The notes: a model not told the origin generated them from the letters alone. A DNA stretch of 64,000 nt from Auanema rhodensis (GCA_964057225.1 OZ059894.1:9992131-10056130); one strand, 5' to 3'. Numbered from the stretch's first letter, positions 25,022 to 40,686 are shown. Numbers and translations: made by a program.

Positions 25022-25826
25022 ATGTTCGTCTTAGCGCTAATGCAAGACACTGTTACCATTAAGCCTCATGAGATGGGACAGGACCTAGAATCTGTATGTT
25101 TTGCACCATCTTCAGAGTGTATATCAATCTTTCAGACCATACGTAGGCGTCTAAATAAGAGATTTTGTAATAAAGTGGTTCCTGACTTGGGGTTGTGTAT
25201 GTGTTTGTACGATCTAGTTGAACTTGGAGTAACTTATATCTTACCTGGTGAGGGATTAGGTCACAATCGTGTGAAGGTATAGTTTTCGATCATATTTTCT
25301 ATTTGCTATCTTGTTTTAAGTTCCGTTTCATTGTATTCCGACCACACGTAGATGAAATTATTGAAGCTCGCGTCATATCATCAAACCGTCAAGGACTTCA
25401 TTTGTCTCTTGAATTTTTTGAAGATATATGGGTGCCAGCAGAGAACTTGCCTGACCCACATGTTTTCGAGGAACATGAACAAGTTGGCTTAATATTTTAA
25501 TAATTAAATTATTCGTGTCATTAGGTTTGGTATTGGGAATATCAAACTGATGATGGTGAATCTGCTAAGCTGTACATTGATCCTGGAAAGATTGTTCGTT
25601 TTAGAGTAAAGGAGAATATCATGAAGTAGAAATATATATTGTAGTATTTCTTTGAATAGTTGTCTGTTATAGAGATATCAAGCCAGATATTACTCCAGAC
25701 GAAGCGAAAAAAGAGCTTTCTTATCAAATAATCGGAACAATGGCTGAACATGGATTAGGATGTGTAGCTTGGTGGAGCTCTAATGAAGGAGTTGAAGATG
25801 AAGACGAAGAAATGGAAGAGGAATAA
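25022..25826 (+). CDS. POLR3H: POLR3H / RPC8 subunit of RNA polymerase III
   Basis: RPC8 (yeast Rpc25) is one half of the Pol III stalk and is homologous to Pol II RPB7. The spliced protein, about 205 residues, opens with the family start MFVLALMQDTVTIKP and has KRFCNKVVPDLGLCMCLYDL, a hallmark of the RPB7-like N-terminal domain. The OB-fold follows with FRFIVFRPHVDEIIEARV and GLHLSLEFFEDIWVPAENL. It ends with VWYWEYQ, IGTMAEHGLGCVAWWSSNEG and an acidic tail. Exons are split by introns of about 42-50 nt. The ATG immediately follows ATTTCTAG, 158 bp after the GTF3C3 stop, as expected for an internal operon gene receiving a spliced leader. Confidence 0.95.
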
Positions 25827-26305
25827 GTTTAATGTGTTATTTTGCTGTTGTTTGTTGTTTTCATGACTAGTCCAAATGTGAAATTGTTACCCTTCTATAT
25901 GAACAGTACTAACTTCCGATCAGCGTTTGGATAAATTCATTTTTTTGAAGCCACTTTCAATTTATAAGTTGATGAAAGAATCTTTATGTTCTCAAGATTA
26001 TTTTATTGAAATCCTGATCAAAAGTTGAAGTACAATTTGTAGGCTGACAATTTGTTGTTGTTGTTTTGTTGTTATTTCGTTGAAAAATGCGTCATTAGTT
26101 TAATCTTTATTTAGACGGGTTTTAGTTTATTGCGTAAAATCTTGGGAGAAGACGTAGTTGAAGGAATATTTGGAGATATTGTTGTTTTTACTTTTCTCGA
26201 GAAAACTTGTTTTTTCATTTTATGCTGTTGTCTCCGTCTTTTTTGTACTTGGTTGCTTTTCATATTTGTTGAAACAATACCTGAAATAAATGTCTATACA
26301 TCATA
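25827..26305. other. Convergent 3' intergenic region
   Basis: About 480 bp between the POLR3H stop (+) and the stop of the C6-like gene (-). It contains T-rich tracts and GTTGTT repeats, with no supported coding sequence. Confidence 0.5.
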
Positions 26306-27606
26306 TTATGTTGTGAACTGACTTTCATCGTCGTAACCCGGGAGCTGAGATGTTGGCTTTGTTTCTTCCGGTGGAACAGTAGGAGTTTCCTGCGGTAATT
26401 CCTCATCTGTATTGATTGGAGGTAGGGTTGGTATTGTAGTGATCGCAGTTGTCGTTCGAAATTTGGGGATGATGAATTGATCACAAAGAATATGAGTGAT
26501 AGGTTCACTGTATCTTTCGAAAAACCATGCTCCATTTCGGCAGGTAATCTGAAAGAAAGGAAGCCGCTACATTGATAATCGAATTCTTCAAACTATCTCG
26601 TTCAGGTTATAATCTAATGTTCGTCTCATATGAAATGGCTTTAAACCTATTATATCAGGTGATTCCGTGAAAAACATGATATACAAATCTCCCCCTAAAT
26701 GCTCCTATAATATAAAACATTGAAACCGATAATTGGTTTTTGCTACCGAACGAGAACATGTAATATTATTTTCACAATCATTGACTTGAACGGTATCAAA
26801 TTGCTCTTTTCTCCAGATAATAGAATTATCTGTCCACACCTTCAAGATATTCAATGAAGATCCGCAATCTGTAGTGAAAGGTTAAACTAATTAGCATAAT
26901 TTTGATGATAAGCCATCTCATTTGTGATGAATGCCACGTAGAAAACGGTTGCATTTATCGACATTCAGAGAAATTGAATCGTTTTATTAAAACTTAGTTT
27001 TGAATTAAAGCATGCTTCTGCTCTATTTCATGCAAACCAGTTCCTATTCATGAATGAAATAATAAATGTTTGGGTCAAGAAAATAGAGAAGAACTGTATT
27101 TTAAGCTTATGAAAATTGAAATAGATATTGTTACCTGAGCATTCATTCGATTCCACTAGATTAAATCGATAACTAAAAATTAAGAAATAGAAGAAGCTGA
27201 ATTGAGACAACATGAATTGAGGAACTAAAAGACAACATAACTGTCTTCGTTTGAAAACCTGAGATTTGAATCTTGAGATTTCTATCCTTCATCCCGTTTG
27301 TGACCATAGTACTGGATAATCTTTCAAATAATGGCGTACTAGTTTGATTTTCTAGTCTTGAAACACTTGTTGATCTAGGTGTTTTGTTCGTGAGTCTTTC
27401 ATGAACAGAAAACACATTTGTTTTTAAAACTTCTCCCTCGCAATTGCTAAAAATATTTATTTGTCTGGCCTTATCTTTCTTTTTTTCTGTCACTTAAACT
27501 TCATAGTGCAGTTCTTTACCCTGATTTACAAAATGCCACATGGTTGTCTTGATGTTTGCATCTCACGATATTGCTTTCCCCAAAATCCACAGTATGATTG
27601 ACTCAT
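26306..27606 (-). CDS. C6-domain-like nematode protein
   Basis: Six exons (27540-27606, 27237-27492, 27135-27172, 26747-26868, 26594-26704, 26306-26548) join in phase to 278 residues. The centre resembles the nematode C6 domain, a short extracellular module with six cysteines. It has NECSDCGSSLNILKVWTDNS, then NDCENNITCSR, and the closing strand ITCRNGAWFFERYSEPITHI ending in LC. The N-terminal 100 residues are polar and Ser/Thr-rich. The C-terminus is Pro/Thr-rich (IPTLPPINTDEELPQETP), mucin-like. No signal peptide follows the Met at 27606, so an upstream exon may be missing or the protein may not be secreted. The 38-nt exon and its two phase-compatible joins support the model. C6 proteins have no established function. 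Confidence 0.6.
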
Positions 27607-27817
27607 CCGTCTTCTTTGAAAAGAAAACAAGAATAGTCTTAGTTAAAAATGAAGAGTAATTGTATCTTCTCAAACCATACAAGTTCACTTATGGCCTATA
27701 TAACCTGACTCTATTGTGGTATAAGAGAGCGAAGAAAAAATAGCAATTTTGTGAAATAATTTCCTTTTTGTGATGGTCAAGCAGTTTTGGTTCGTCTAAT
27801 ATTTTTATATTTGCAGC

Positions 27818-28072
27818 ATGTGGACACGACTTCTTTTCCTCCTCAGTCTAATATTTACTTTGAGCTGGGCCAAACTAGCTGAGAGATGCGGTTGGAATAT
27901 TGATCAGATTGTACGTAAAGCTCTTCAGAAAATTCTTTGAGAAAAAAGTTCTTCAACTTTAAGAAATAAATAACAGTCAAGCTATCGTTTCGATTGTTTG
28001 GAATTCAATACGGCTCGTTTTAGAAGCTCCTTGTTTGGTCCCTATGTAGCTTGTAATCCGAAAACATCATAG
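27818..28072 (+). CDS. Small secreted three-cysteine peptide
   Basis: Exons 27818-27910 and 27977-28072 join at a GTACGT..AACAG intron in phase 0 to give 62 residues. The first 18 are a textbook signal peptide (MWTRLLFLLSLIFTLSWA). The mature part of about 44 residues has three cysteines (RCGW, FDCLEF, VACNP) and no basic cleavage pairs. The start lies one base after TTTGCAG, a likely acceptor for a spliced leader. If the intron is kept, the reading frame ends after 40 residues, giving an alternative short form. The gene is head to head with the C6-like gene, about 210 bp apart. I do not recognise the family; it could be an effector-like or structural extracellular peptide. Confidence 0.5.
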
Positions 28073-28898
28073 CTGTTTTGAGAATTATGCTCAGATACTG
28101 TTTTCGGAGATGAAATCTAGTTTTTATTAACATGTCCGTACCGTCAATCCATGAAAATCCGGAGCTGTTCGAATGTATTTCATATTCTGTCCTCTTCTTG
28201 TCCTCTTGTAGATTCGCTCATACAGTTTACCAAACAATAGTTATTCAAATTTAATAAAAGAAGAAGAGCATGATGATCTTTTCAAACATTATATAAATAT
28301 AATACGAAAATGAATTAAAACAAGTGTCATTTTAGACCATGGATAGCTTCCAACAACCTGTTAGCCAGAAAAACCGAATGTCAGCAGTAGGGCACATCGA
28401 TGTAAAATGATATTTCTTCTTGAAGTAGGTTATTTATAACGTCTTTATCACACTTGACTAAGAAAATCTAGCAAAGCCTTGATACAAATCAACTCAATAG
28501 ATAGAAATGCTTTTGAGGTGTAACAGAAGGGCTGTCCTTGCATCACCTCCTACCCTCTTTACATGCACGTGTGCCAGTTGGCATTTAACAGAAAGTACCG
28601 AAGCCACAACAAACCAATAAATTGACATCTTTCAAAGTTATTTTCAAAAAAAAAAGAACGAATAAACAAAGAAAATGATGACAGTGGAGGCGTGCATGCG
28701 TAGAATTATTATCTACTGCCGTCAGTATTTTGTTAAGTTCCGCGTCATGCTCACGCTCGAGTTTCTTAATATTACTTGTAAAACCAACACACTTTTTATA
28801 TTCATGTACATACGTTTATCTTTAATCTGACTATTAAAAACAACTAAAATGAGTTCAAAACTTATTTTACATGCAGTTACTTTAAAGTGTAATTCTTA
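28073..28898. other. Intergenic region
   Basis: A/T-rich DNA downstream of the small secreted peptide gene. Only short ORFs without splice-consistent extension. Nothing supported. Confidence 0.45.
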
Positions 28899-29039
28899 AT
28901 GAACTCTTTCGTCGTTTTATCTGTGTTGGCACTGCTGTTCAATGCCTCTTTGTCTTGCATCTTTTCTTTGTTAATTTATCCATATTTACCTCATAATATG
29001 TTTCCAGGAACGGACTTCTCGGCACTGAATCTCGGTTAA
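28899..29039 (+). CDS. Possible short secreted peptide
   Basis: A 46-codon ORF starts with a signal-peptide-like stretch (MNSFVVLSVLALLFNASLSC) and ends in DFSALNLG followed by stop. A C-terminal Gly would be a substrate for amidation in a peptide hormone. There is no dibasic processing site, no recognised neuropeptide motif and no neighbouring exon I can support. It may be chance. I list it because the N-terminal composition stands out from its surroundings. Confidence 0.2.
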   Translation: MNSFVVLSVLALLFNASLSCIFSLLIYPYLPHNMFPGTDFSALNLG

Positions 29040-32000
29040 GGATCCTCATTCAATCTTCGATTCGCTAACTTTCTTGTGGTACAGTAATAAACATGATTTC
29101 AAACTACACCTTTTGAATTTAAATAAAGTTTATAATAGCCTCACAGCGTTATGAGAATCATAACGTTGTAGGAAAACTAATAAATGATTGAATACTATCT
29201 AGAAAATTTGATTTTGATTTCGAGAGGATATTCGTCTAAACCGAGCTAAGCACAGTGCTAAGCTTTCACAAGTTTTGAAAAATAAAAATAACCAGCTTCT
29301 TGAGTGGTATTTTGGATTAAAGGCCCCGTATTTGCTTCCGGTTTCTGGAAGCTAATGAACTATGATAACTTCGCCATAAATTCAACATATTCGTTTGTCA
29401 CCTCTCATGTATCACATGCGATGACATCCAGCCCACATACAGGGGGTGGGGATTTCTAAGATATGAAAGAATACAGCGATGAAAGGCAGGAGAGTCAGTT
29501 TTTCATAACTCAGATAACCTGGACTCTCCAGCTACCGCCTACTATATGGGCAAGTTCTCTAATGATGCGGCTGTCGAAAGAGAAGCTTCTTCTAAGCTTA
29601 GCAAGTGTAAAATTCTGTTTCAGCCCAGTCGAATATTCACCTAAATTGTTTGTCTAAATTCATTATTTTCTTTGAAACTGTTTACTTGAACATAAAGTCT
29701 TCCTCCCCATTTACGGTTCTATTGGTTAATTTCGGAATTTGCGCCAATTCCTAATTAGAATACTTTTTGTTTGTCACGTTTCTGTGACGCGGTCATTTTC
29801 ATTTTCTGTTTTTATCGCACAGGTCGTACAATTATTTTTTCGATAACCATATGAAATCCAGCCGTGAGTTTAATTTTTAGCTTAATCGAACAAAATTCAA
29901 TTAAATTCCTGATAGTCTCGTATGTATTCTCGAAAGTTCTGTGTTTCTTCTCTCATTGCCTTCTCTCTATCCGTGTCGTCAGTTTTTCCCTTGACAAATG
30001 AGAGGTGTTCTTCAACAAACGAGAACTAGTGTAATGAGAGCTTGGATATCTTAAATTATTTTCGTTTACTTTTATTAACGCTCCATTATTTATTTTGAAT
30101 TTCTGGCTCGTGCGCTGATCTTGTCGACCTGCTAGTAGTTCACAATGTTTCCTTTTTGTAGCAACGCTAAATGGGTTAAACTTGCTAGGTTGAATCGCAT
30201 TATCTTTTCATATCTCTCAGATTCATTTTTAGACAAAATTTTGTGTCCATCTCTGTTCTGAATTATTTTCACAAAAAAAATATATAATTTTAACATATAT
30301 AATAAGACGTTGTAGTTGAATAAAACTCCATTTTTATACATAAATACAAGACTAATACCATTGTGCTATTTCTATTCCTATTTCTAATTTTAGTAGCCAA
30401 TTTACTGTCAGTAGCCCAGGTACCGACATTTGTCTTGCGGATTTTCGCGCCTTTTTCGTGTTAGCGTTTGCCCAAACACTGCACTAGCTGTTCAGATTCT
30501 TAGTTCGTCCCACCTTAACAATATTCAAAACGTACGTTAATACGTATTAAACCTTTTAGTTTCTTTTTTTCAAATTTAAAAACTAGAAATATGGGGCTGG
30601 TACATGAAAGTGTACCAACGCCAGAGATTGTAAACATATGCTAGGCATATGTGAGAATATCTTGTTAATGTTTGTTAGGCATGTGGCTAAAACATCTTCT
30701 CACATTTGAATGTGTCACTATTTACTCATAGCAGCAATCTTTTCAAATACTCTTAGTACTTCATACTATAGGTTGTACTACCTATAATATTGTTACTATA
30801 CTTTCATAATTGGCACATATTTCACATGATATATTATTTTGGAATTGGGTGGATGACAAAGCCCGATAGAACAAAGCGAGCTCACACGAAGTGCAAATAT
30901 GCATCTCGCCGATACGTCCCGTTGCATCTTGCTACAAATGCTAGGTTCTGCTGTCTGACCTTACGTTGACTGAATTCTAAAAATATCTTTTCACTTCCCG
31001 GAAACAACTTCATGATTTGAATTTTCAACCACTTTTGTATTATTCAAAAATGTTTCTTTTCTGATTCATTTCGTCACACACAATTTATTATTTCTTATCT
31101 TATAACCATTTTTTATCTAGCGAGTTAAGGTTCTGAATCATTCCCTGTCCGGTTTTCCATCGGGCTTTGAGTGGACAATCGGAACCTCGCCATGTATTGC
31201 TTGCTGGCGTCTCTTTACAGTTAATGACATTTCTGGAAATTGCAGCCATTTTCGGTTTGAATTTCAGTTGTGAGTGTCAATTTGAAAATTGTTGTATGGG
31301 ATTCTGTTTCGTCTCACAAATCAATGATTCACTACGTTTATCTATCTAATCCCGTTTAGTTCGACAGTAGCGTATAGGTATTGTAGCTGACAATCACATG
31401 AGAGATGTGTAATCCTCTAGGAAATGAATATAGACTCTTTGAATATTGAAATGTGTCACTTCTTTTGGTTCTTATCTTAGCAGCACTTCTATTATGCCAA
31501 TTCGATCCCGATCGAACTTTTTCTGATATTAGTTTATTGCTTCTTTTTATTCTTTTGCTTGTTTATTTTCATTACATTGTTTGCCTTCGAGAAAAAGGTT
31601 TTTTCTCTTCTTTTTTTAGACATAAATTTTGTATTTATTGTTATTTCATTTACATGTTCACCTCTTTTTGTAACACGCATATTCTAGAAAGCAATTAACG
31701 CCTAGTTTTGTTTCTCTCAGAGGACCCTTGAAAATCCCTTACTATCCTTTATCTTCTTGTCCTTGAGCTTGGAGTCGTTTTGTATTCTTCCTTTGCGCAC
31801 CCGTTCTTGCATTGTTTGATTATGTTGTTGTGGAGTGCTGCTCCGACCACCTATCCTTCTCTTCTCTAACGTTTTTCTGACATTGCCTGACTTTCTCTTT
31901 ATCATTTTTTGAAATTTAGTTTTGGTAGTCGTAAAAGTTGTTTCCTACACTATTTAGACTGTTTCTGATAATTGATTGCCATTATTATTATTACTGAACC

Positions 32001-32076
32001 TACTTGTATTAATGTTCCTACTTTATCTACCTTTTTTCATAATAAAGTTCATGTGACCAGTATTACAGGCTGTGGA
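29040..32076. other. Long intergenic region upstream of alpha-actinin
   Basis: About 3 kb with no supported coding exon. It presumably contains the actinin promoter and 5' leader. Local inverted repeats occur at 30598-30617 (TGGTACA..TGTACCA) and 30640-30714 (listed separately). An ORF near 31450-31700 is hydrophobic and T-rich and looks like chance. Confidence 0.5.
30640..30714. ncRNA. Hairpin resembling a microRNA precursor
   Basis: The segment ATGTGAGAATATCTT near 30648 pairs with AAGATGTT-type sequence read back from AACATCTTCTCACATTTG near 30690, giving about 15 bp of stem with one or two mismatches and a loop of about 27 nt. The stem continues with a CATATG/CACATTC-type partial match. 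Size and shape are those of a pre-microRNA, but I recognise no known family seed and small inverted repeats are common in A/T-rich DNA. Confidence 0.2.
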
Positions 32077-36210
<4,134 letters not shown>

Positions 36211-38573
36211 ACTAAAACTAAGCATCATTTCCTATTGAGGGTTTTTAATGTAATTCTCTGTGCATCTTTCAAACTAATTTTTTGCGTTTTGTTACAAAAA
36301 ACAATTTCTTTTTATACTCACACCTCAATTAAACTTCAAGTTATTATTTATGTCCTGATACTTCCTGATAGAATTTATCTAGTCTTATTTATATTTTATA
36401 TTGCTACCGTTTTATAGGATGACTTTGCTTTCTCTTGTGTAAATAATTAGTGATGTTGCGATAGTGAGAATTACATTTCGCTCACATAAATTGTACTCGC
36501 GAATAGTAGTAATAAAATAATAATTTACTTTTTTCTTCTGTTAGTTTTAATAATTTTTCTTATCACTCGGTCGTTCATTATTTCCACTTCATATTGAAGG
36601 AAGCTATTCTTTCGTATTTCATTGTGATTCCCGAAAAGTGGTCTCTGATGACTACGAATCCTTTAGTCTATTCAGTTTAATAGATATACACACATTGATT
36701 GAAATGCTAAAGAATTTTTCAAACTTTCAAATTCTTAGTGTCAATTTATATTTAGAACAGGATGTGTCGCAATCATCAGCTATTTTCGTTTGTTGTACAA
36801 GCAATGCATACAACCACTTGTATATGTTGCTGTTTATACATCATACACAGTTAGAAGTTGATTTTCTCTTTTTTAGATTTATATCATTTTATTAATTGTG
36901 TGCTATGTTTATTTAATCCATGTACGCTAATACATGTGTCGCTATTTTATACTTGTTGTTTCCCAGCACTTTTGAATCTTCAGATTAAAAGTTCCCATTG
37001 AACTTCCAAATTTCAAAAAAGTAGTAGTATGATCGCTGAGCCTAGTTACAATTCACGGAAACTAGTTGTACTCAAGTTGACTGTTCTGGTTTCATTATGA
37101 GAAACAAGATATGAATGACAGCCTGTTTATAAATTCCAAGCTGTGCCAGCCGATCGCTGTCTTCCTAAAACAAGCTTTAAGGCGAATGCTCCTTTGCGGG
37201 AAGTCACAGGATAGCTTTATATTTGCAGAGTTGAGCCCGTTTTCCTTTTAAAAAAAAGGCCAATGTTCGGACATATCACACATAATAATTCGTTTCCGGC
37301 AGTTTCTTGATTATTTCGTAGTTGGACTGATATGACTATTGATTGACACTTTCTCGTTCAGGTTTCCGAAAGGCAATAAACGATATTTCAAAAATTGCTG
37401 AAGGTAGTGATATCACAGCCACGTCTGTCTTCTATTTTATCAAATTTTCTATAATATAGTCGCATGATTCTCTCAAATTGTTACGAAATGAAATTTGATG
37501 ATTTCCATATAATTTTCCATATTTGTATTAGTTTTTTCACCTTTCACTTCGACAGTAGCGAACTCTATTGCGTGTAATTTTCCAGTGAAATACCAACTTG
37601 ATTGTGAGAGACGAAGAGATGGTGAGAAACAGAGAATCAGGTTGTATAGAAAACCCTATGAAATAGCTTGCTAGATTGCAGATCAGAGCGGCAGTGGCAA
37701 GACACTGATCTATTGTTAGAGAGTGCAGAGAAATAAAGCCCCGCGAGAGAGTGTTGGCCCAGTGGGGAGATATTGGCGGGAGACACCATTCGATGGATGG
37801 AGTGTGCAGGGCCAGGCGGTCCTGCAAGGCCCATTCTCTATGGAAACCCTCAACTGCACAGTTAAAGTCTTCATTTTCTTTATCGCTTTCGATCAGAAAC
37901 TAGCAACCTTCTGATAATATTGGACATTATTTTTTTAGTTTATAATGATTGACCCGTATTTATGCCCATTGCTGTTTAGCCCCATTTAAGAAAGCGTTAC
38001 AATTTAAAATTGTATGTGGCTGTTCCAATCTTTCCTTTTTATTTATTTTAGATTATTAATGCCTGTGTTTAAGTCTATTGTTTTGAGACGAAGGGTATCA
38101 AAATTAATAAATACAAATGTATAGTACTGTTCTGTTGTTAGACTTAACAGATAGCTATTTCATTTTTTGTGTTTTTGTAGAAATGCAAGCTGATTGTGTA
38201 GTTTTAAAACACTTTGATCTTAATTTCTTCTTTATTCTAAGACATCTATGCTTATACATCATTCGACGAGTTTTTAAGGATATGACGTCATTTGTGTGCA
38301 GTGTTGAGTCATGTGCCTAGAGGGGAGGGGTGCCTGCAAAACTTAAGTATGAATTTTGTCTGCCTGCCCTCATTTCTTTTTTTCCAAAGAAAACATTTTA
38401 ACAACGCTTTGAAAATACTAGATATTTCTTCCCTATTGAGAACAGACATTCTATGCTATTTAGTTTTGCGTTTACCGCAGCATTCTATTTATTGATTGGG
38501 GCCGTTTTGGGACAATTGTTAGTTCATAATTGCCTTTTTAATTACGTATCTCGGATTTTGTATCGTGTTTATG
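36211..38573. other. Intergenic between actinin and the duplicated cassette
   Basis: About 2.4 kb. The first part is likely the actinin 3' UTR. A comparatively GC-rich island lies at about 37560-37870 within otherwise A/T-rich DNA. A palindromic CRE-like ATGACGTCAT sits at 38282-38291. No spliced coding model could be built. Confidence 0.5.
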
Positions 38574-38657
38574 TTTCACAAGTGAACTGTTTTTATTTGA
38601 AGGAAAATCCTTGAAACTTGGCTTAAACGAACAAATCACTGGGACAGCCAGTTGTGC

Positions 38658-39034
38658 ATGTTTTTGTGCCCAACGAAACACCACCGATATTTAGATTTTA
38701 TGATCGACAACCCTCAAGAAGGTAAGCAAATTTAAGATAAAAAATGAAAATCGTTAATCGATTGATACGTCATTTCGCATTTGCTATTAAGCGTAAGCGG
38801 TTGCATGCAAATATTTGAAACAACTGAAAGTATATTCCAATTAAGAAGTAAGAAGTGAAGATTAATATTTAAATTTTAGGGAGGTTGTCCAGAAAAAGAA
38901 AGAAACTGAAGATCGTTAGATCTACAGCGTCCACAGACGCAGATTCCCATACGTCCCTCGTATGCTATTTGCACCAAACCCAGCAATTATCATCTGAAAA
39001 CGAAGTTTTTAGTAGCAGCAGGCAAGAAAGCTAA
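38658..39034 (+). CDS. Spliced 72-codon ORF in the eIF5 leader (copy 1)
   Basis: Exons 38658-38721 and 38880-39034 join across a 158-nt GTAAGC..TTTTAG intron into 72 codons, ending 47 nt before the eIF5 ATG. The product has a basic patch (RLSRKRKKLKIVR) and a Ser-rich end. It resembles no family I know. Its two in-frame ATGs (38658 and 38700) have T at -3, a weak context. A second tiny uORF (39039-39065) follows. Either this is an upstream ORF within the eIF5 mRNA or a small operon gene. eIF5 mRNAs of other animals are known to be autoregulated through weak-context upstream AUGs, which favours the first reading. Confidence 0.5.
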
Positions 39035-39081
39035 ACTTATGAAAGTGTTCATTGACATGATTTAGATAATAATCCGTAAAA

Positions 39082-40686
39082 ATGGCTCTTAATGTCAACC
39101 GTTCGGTCACTGACCCCTTCTACCGTTACAAAATGCCTAAATTGCAGGCTAAGGTAAGATTTCTGTAGCTCGTAAGTTTATATCATGTTTTCCTGTAGGT
39201 TGAAGGAAAAGGAAACGGAATCAAAACTGTTATTGCCAATATGACTGAGATAGCCAAATCTCTTGAACGTCCTCCAATGTGTACGCGACCAGAATTTTGA
39301 ACTGAATAATTGATAATCAACATTACAGATCCTACCAAGTACTTTGGTTGTGAATTAGGAGCTCAGACCAATTTTGATGCTAAAAATGAAAGATACATCG
39401 TTAATGGTGAACATGATGCACACAAGTTGCAAGATATCCTTGATGGTTTTATCAAAAAGTTTGTTCTCTGCCCATCATGTGATAACCCTGAAACCGCATT
39501 GGTAAATCATTTCCATATTTCGAAAACCTCTAGGGTTCCTGTTTTAGTCTGTTCGCCGCAACTTGATTAACAGCAAATGTAAAGCTTGTGGTCACAACTT
39601 CACCATTGATAACAAGCACAAGTTGCACACATACATCATTCGCAATCCTCCTAAGGTTGAGATTGATTTCTGTAAGTTTGTTTAACTCTCAAAGCCAACT
39701 TGAATAATCAAATACGTTTTAAGCCAAAGCTAAGGAGAATGGCTGCACTAAGGAGAAGGAAAATAGCGAAGGAAATGATGACAGAGTAAGACTATTAATG
39801 GCTGATGAAGGATGTAACTAATTTCTTTTATAGAGTTCTAATGATGATGATGAGGATGATGAGGATTGGTCTCCTGAACCTGTTGAAGAAGTAACCAAGC
39901 TTTCCGCTGGTATTGGAAAGCTGGTCATTGACAAAGATTTGGATAAAAGTTTGGAGGAACGCCTTGACATGCTACATCAATTTGTCATCCAGAAGAAAGA
40001 AGAAAATGATATTGGGGATGGAAAGGTAACCTAATATCGGATTCTATAGTAATTTCGCATTTAAGATTCTGGCTGATGAAGCTGAGCGATTGGAATTGAA
40101 ACAAAAGGCAGGTACTGTGATGGTTCATGGGCTCTTAGACGAAAATATCTTGACCGAGAAGCAATTGGAGAAATATCGCAATCCATTCTTGAGAATCACA
40201 CTCAATGATAAGAAGGTACGAAACATATTTTAATATTCTAGTAATCCAGTTCTTGTTTCAGGCTCAAAGATACTTCCTTGGAGGTATTGAGCAACTTATC
40301 ATCAAGCACGAGAATGATTTGTTCCCAAGAACTGCCCACATCATTAAGGCTATATATGATAACGATATTGTCGACGAAGAAGTTTTGATCGCTTGGGGTG
40401 AAAAGCCGTCATCCAAGTATGTGTCTAAGAAAGATGCCAAAAGGATTATTGATAAATCGGAAAAAGTCTTGACTTGGCTTAAAGAAGCTTCGGAAGAAGA
40501 AGAGTCGGACGAAGAGGATGAAGAAAATGTTGTTGTAAGTCCATATTTTCGTGCCTCTTTTTCAAATTCACTTTTCAGTTCGATGATCGTCAGCCACATA
40601 GAGCAACTGTCATTCAACCTAAGATTGCTGAAACAATCATTGTTGAAGATGGAGACGGCACTGAAGTTAACATTGATGATATTTGA
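39082..40686 (+). CDS. EIF5: Translation initiation factor eIF5 (copy 1)
   Basis: eIF5 is the GTPase-activating protein for eIF2 in start-codon selection. The N-terminal GAP domain opens [20 protein letters not shown] with the catalytic Arg15 in place, then [13 protein letters not shown] and [19 protein letters not shown]. The zinc ribbon is CPSC..CKAC. An acidic linker ([16 protein letters not shown]) leads to the C-terminal W2/HEAT domain with [30 protein letters not shown] and an acidic aromatic box ([15 protein letters not shown]) that contacts eIF2-beta and eIF1A. The start has a strong context (AAAATGG). All exons are intact and in frame. NADAR follows 343 bp downstream on the same strand. 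Confidence 0.96.

Noticed and set aside
30765-30795. let-7-like sequence (ACTATAGGTTGTACTACCTATAAT)
   Set aside because: It lacks the let-7 seed GAGGTAG in either orientation. It is only a small palindrome.
31453-31698. Hydrophobic 81-codon ORF upstream of actinin
   Set aside because: Starts at GTG, is T-rich throughout and has no splice partner. Probably chance in T-rich DNA.
37680-37860. RNase MRP/P RNA in the GC-rich island (AGAGAGTGCAGAG)
   Set aside because: Only a short similarity to a conserved segment. The other conserved regions could not be placed.
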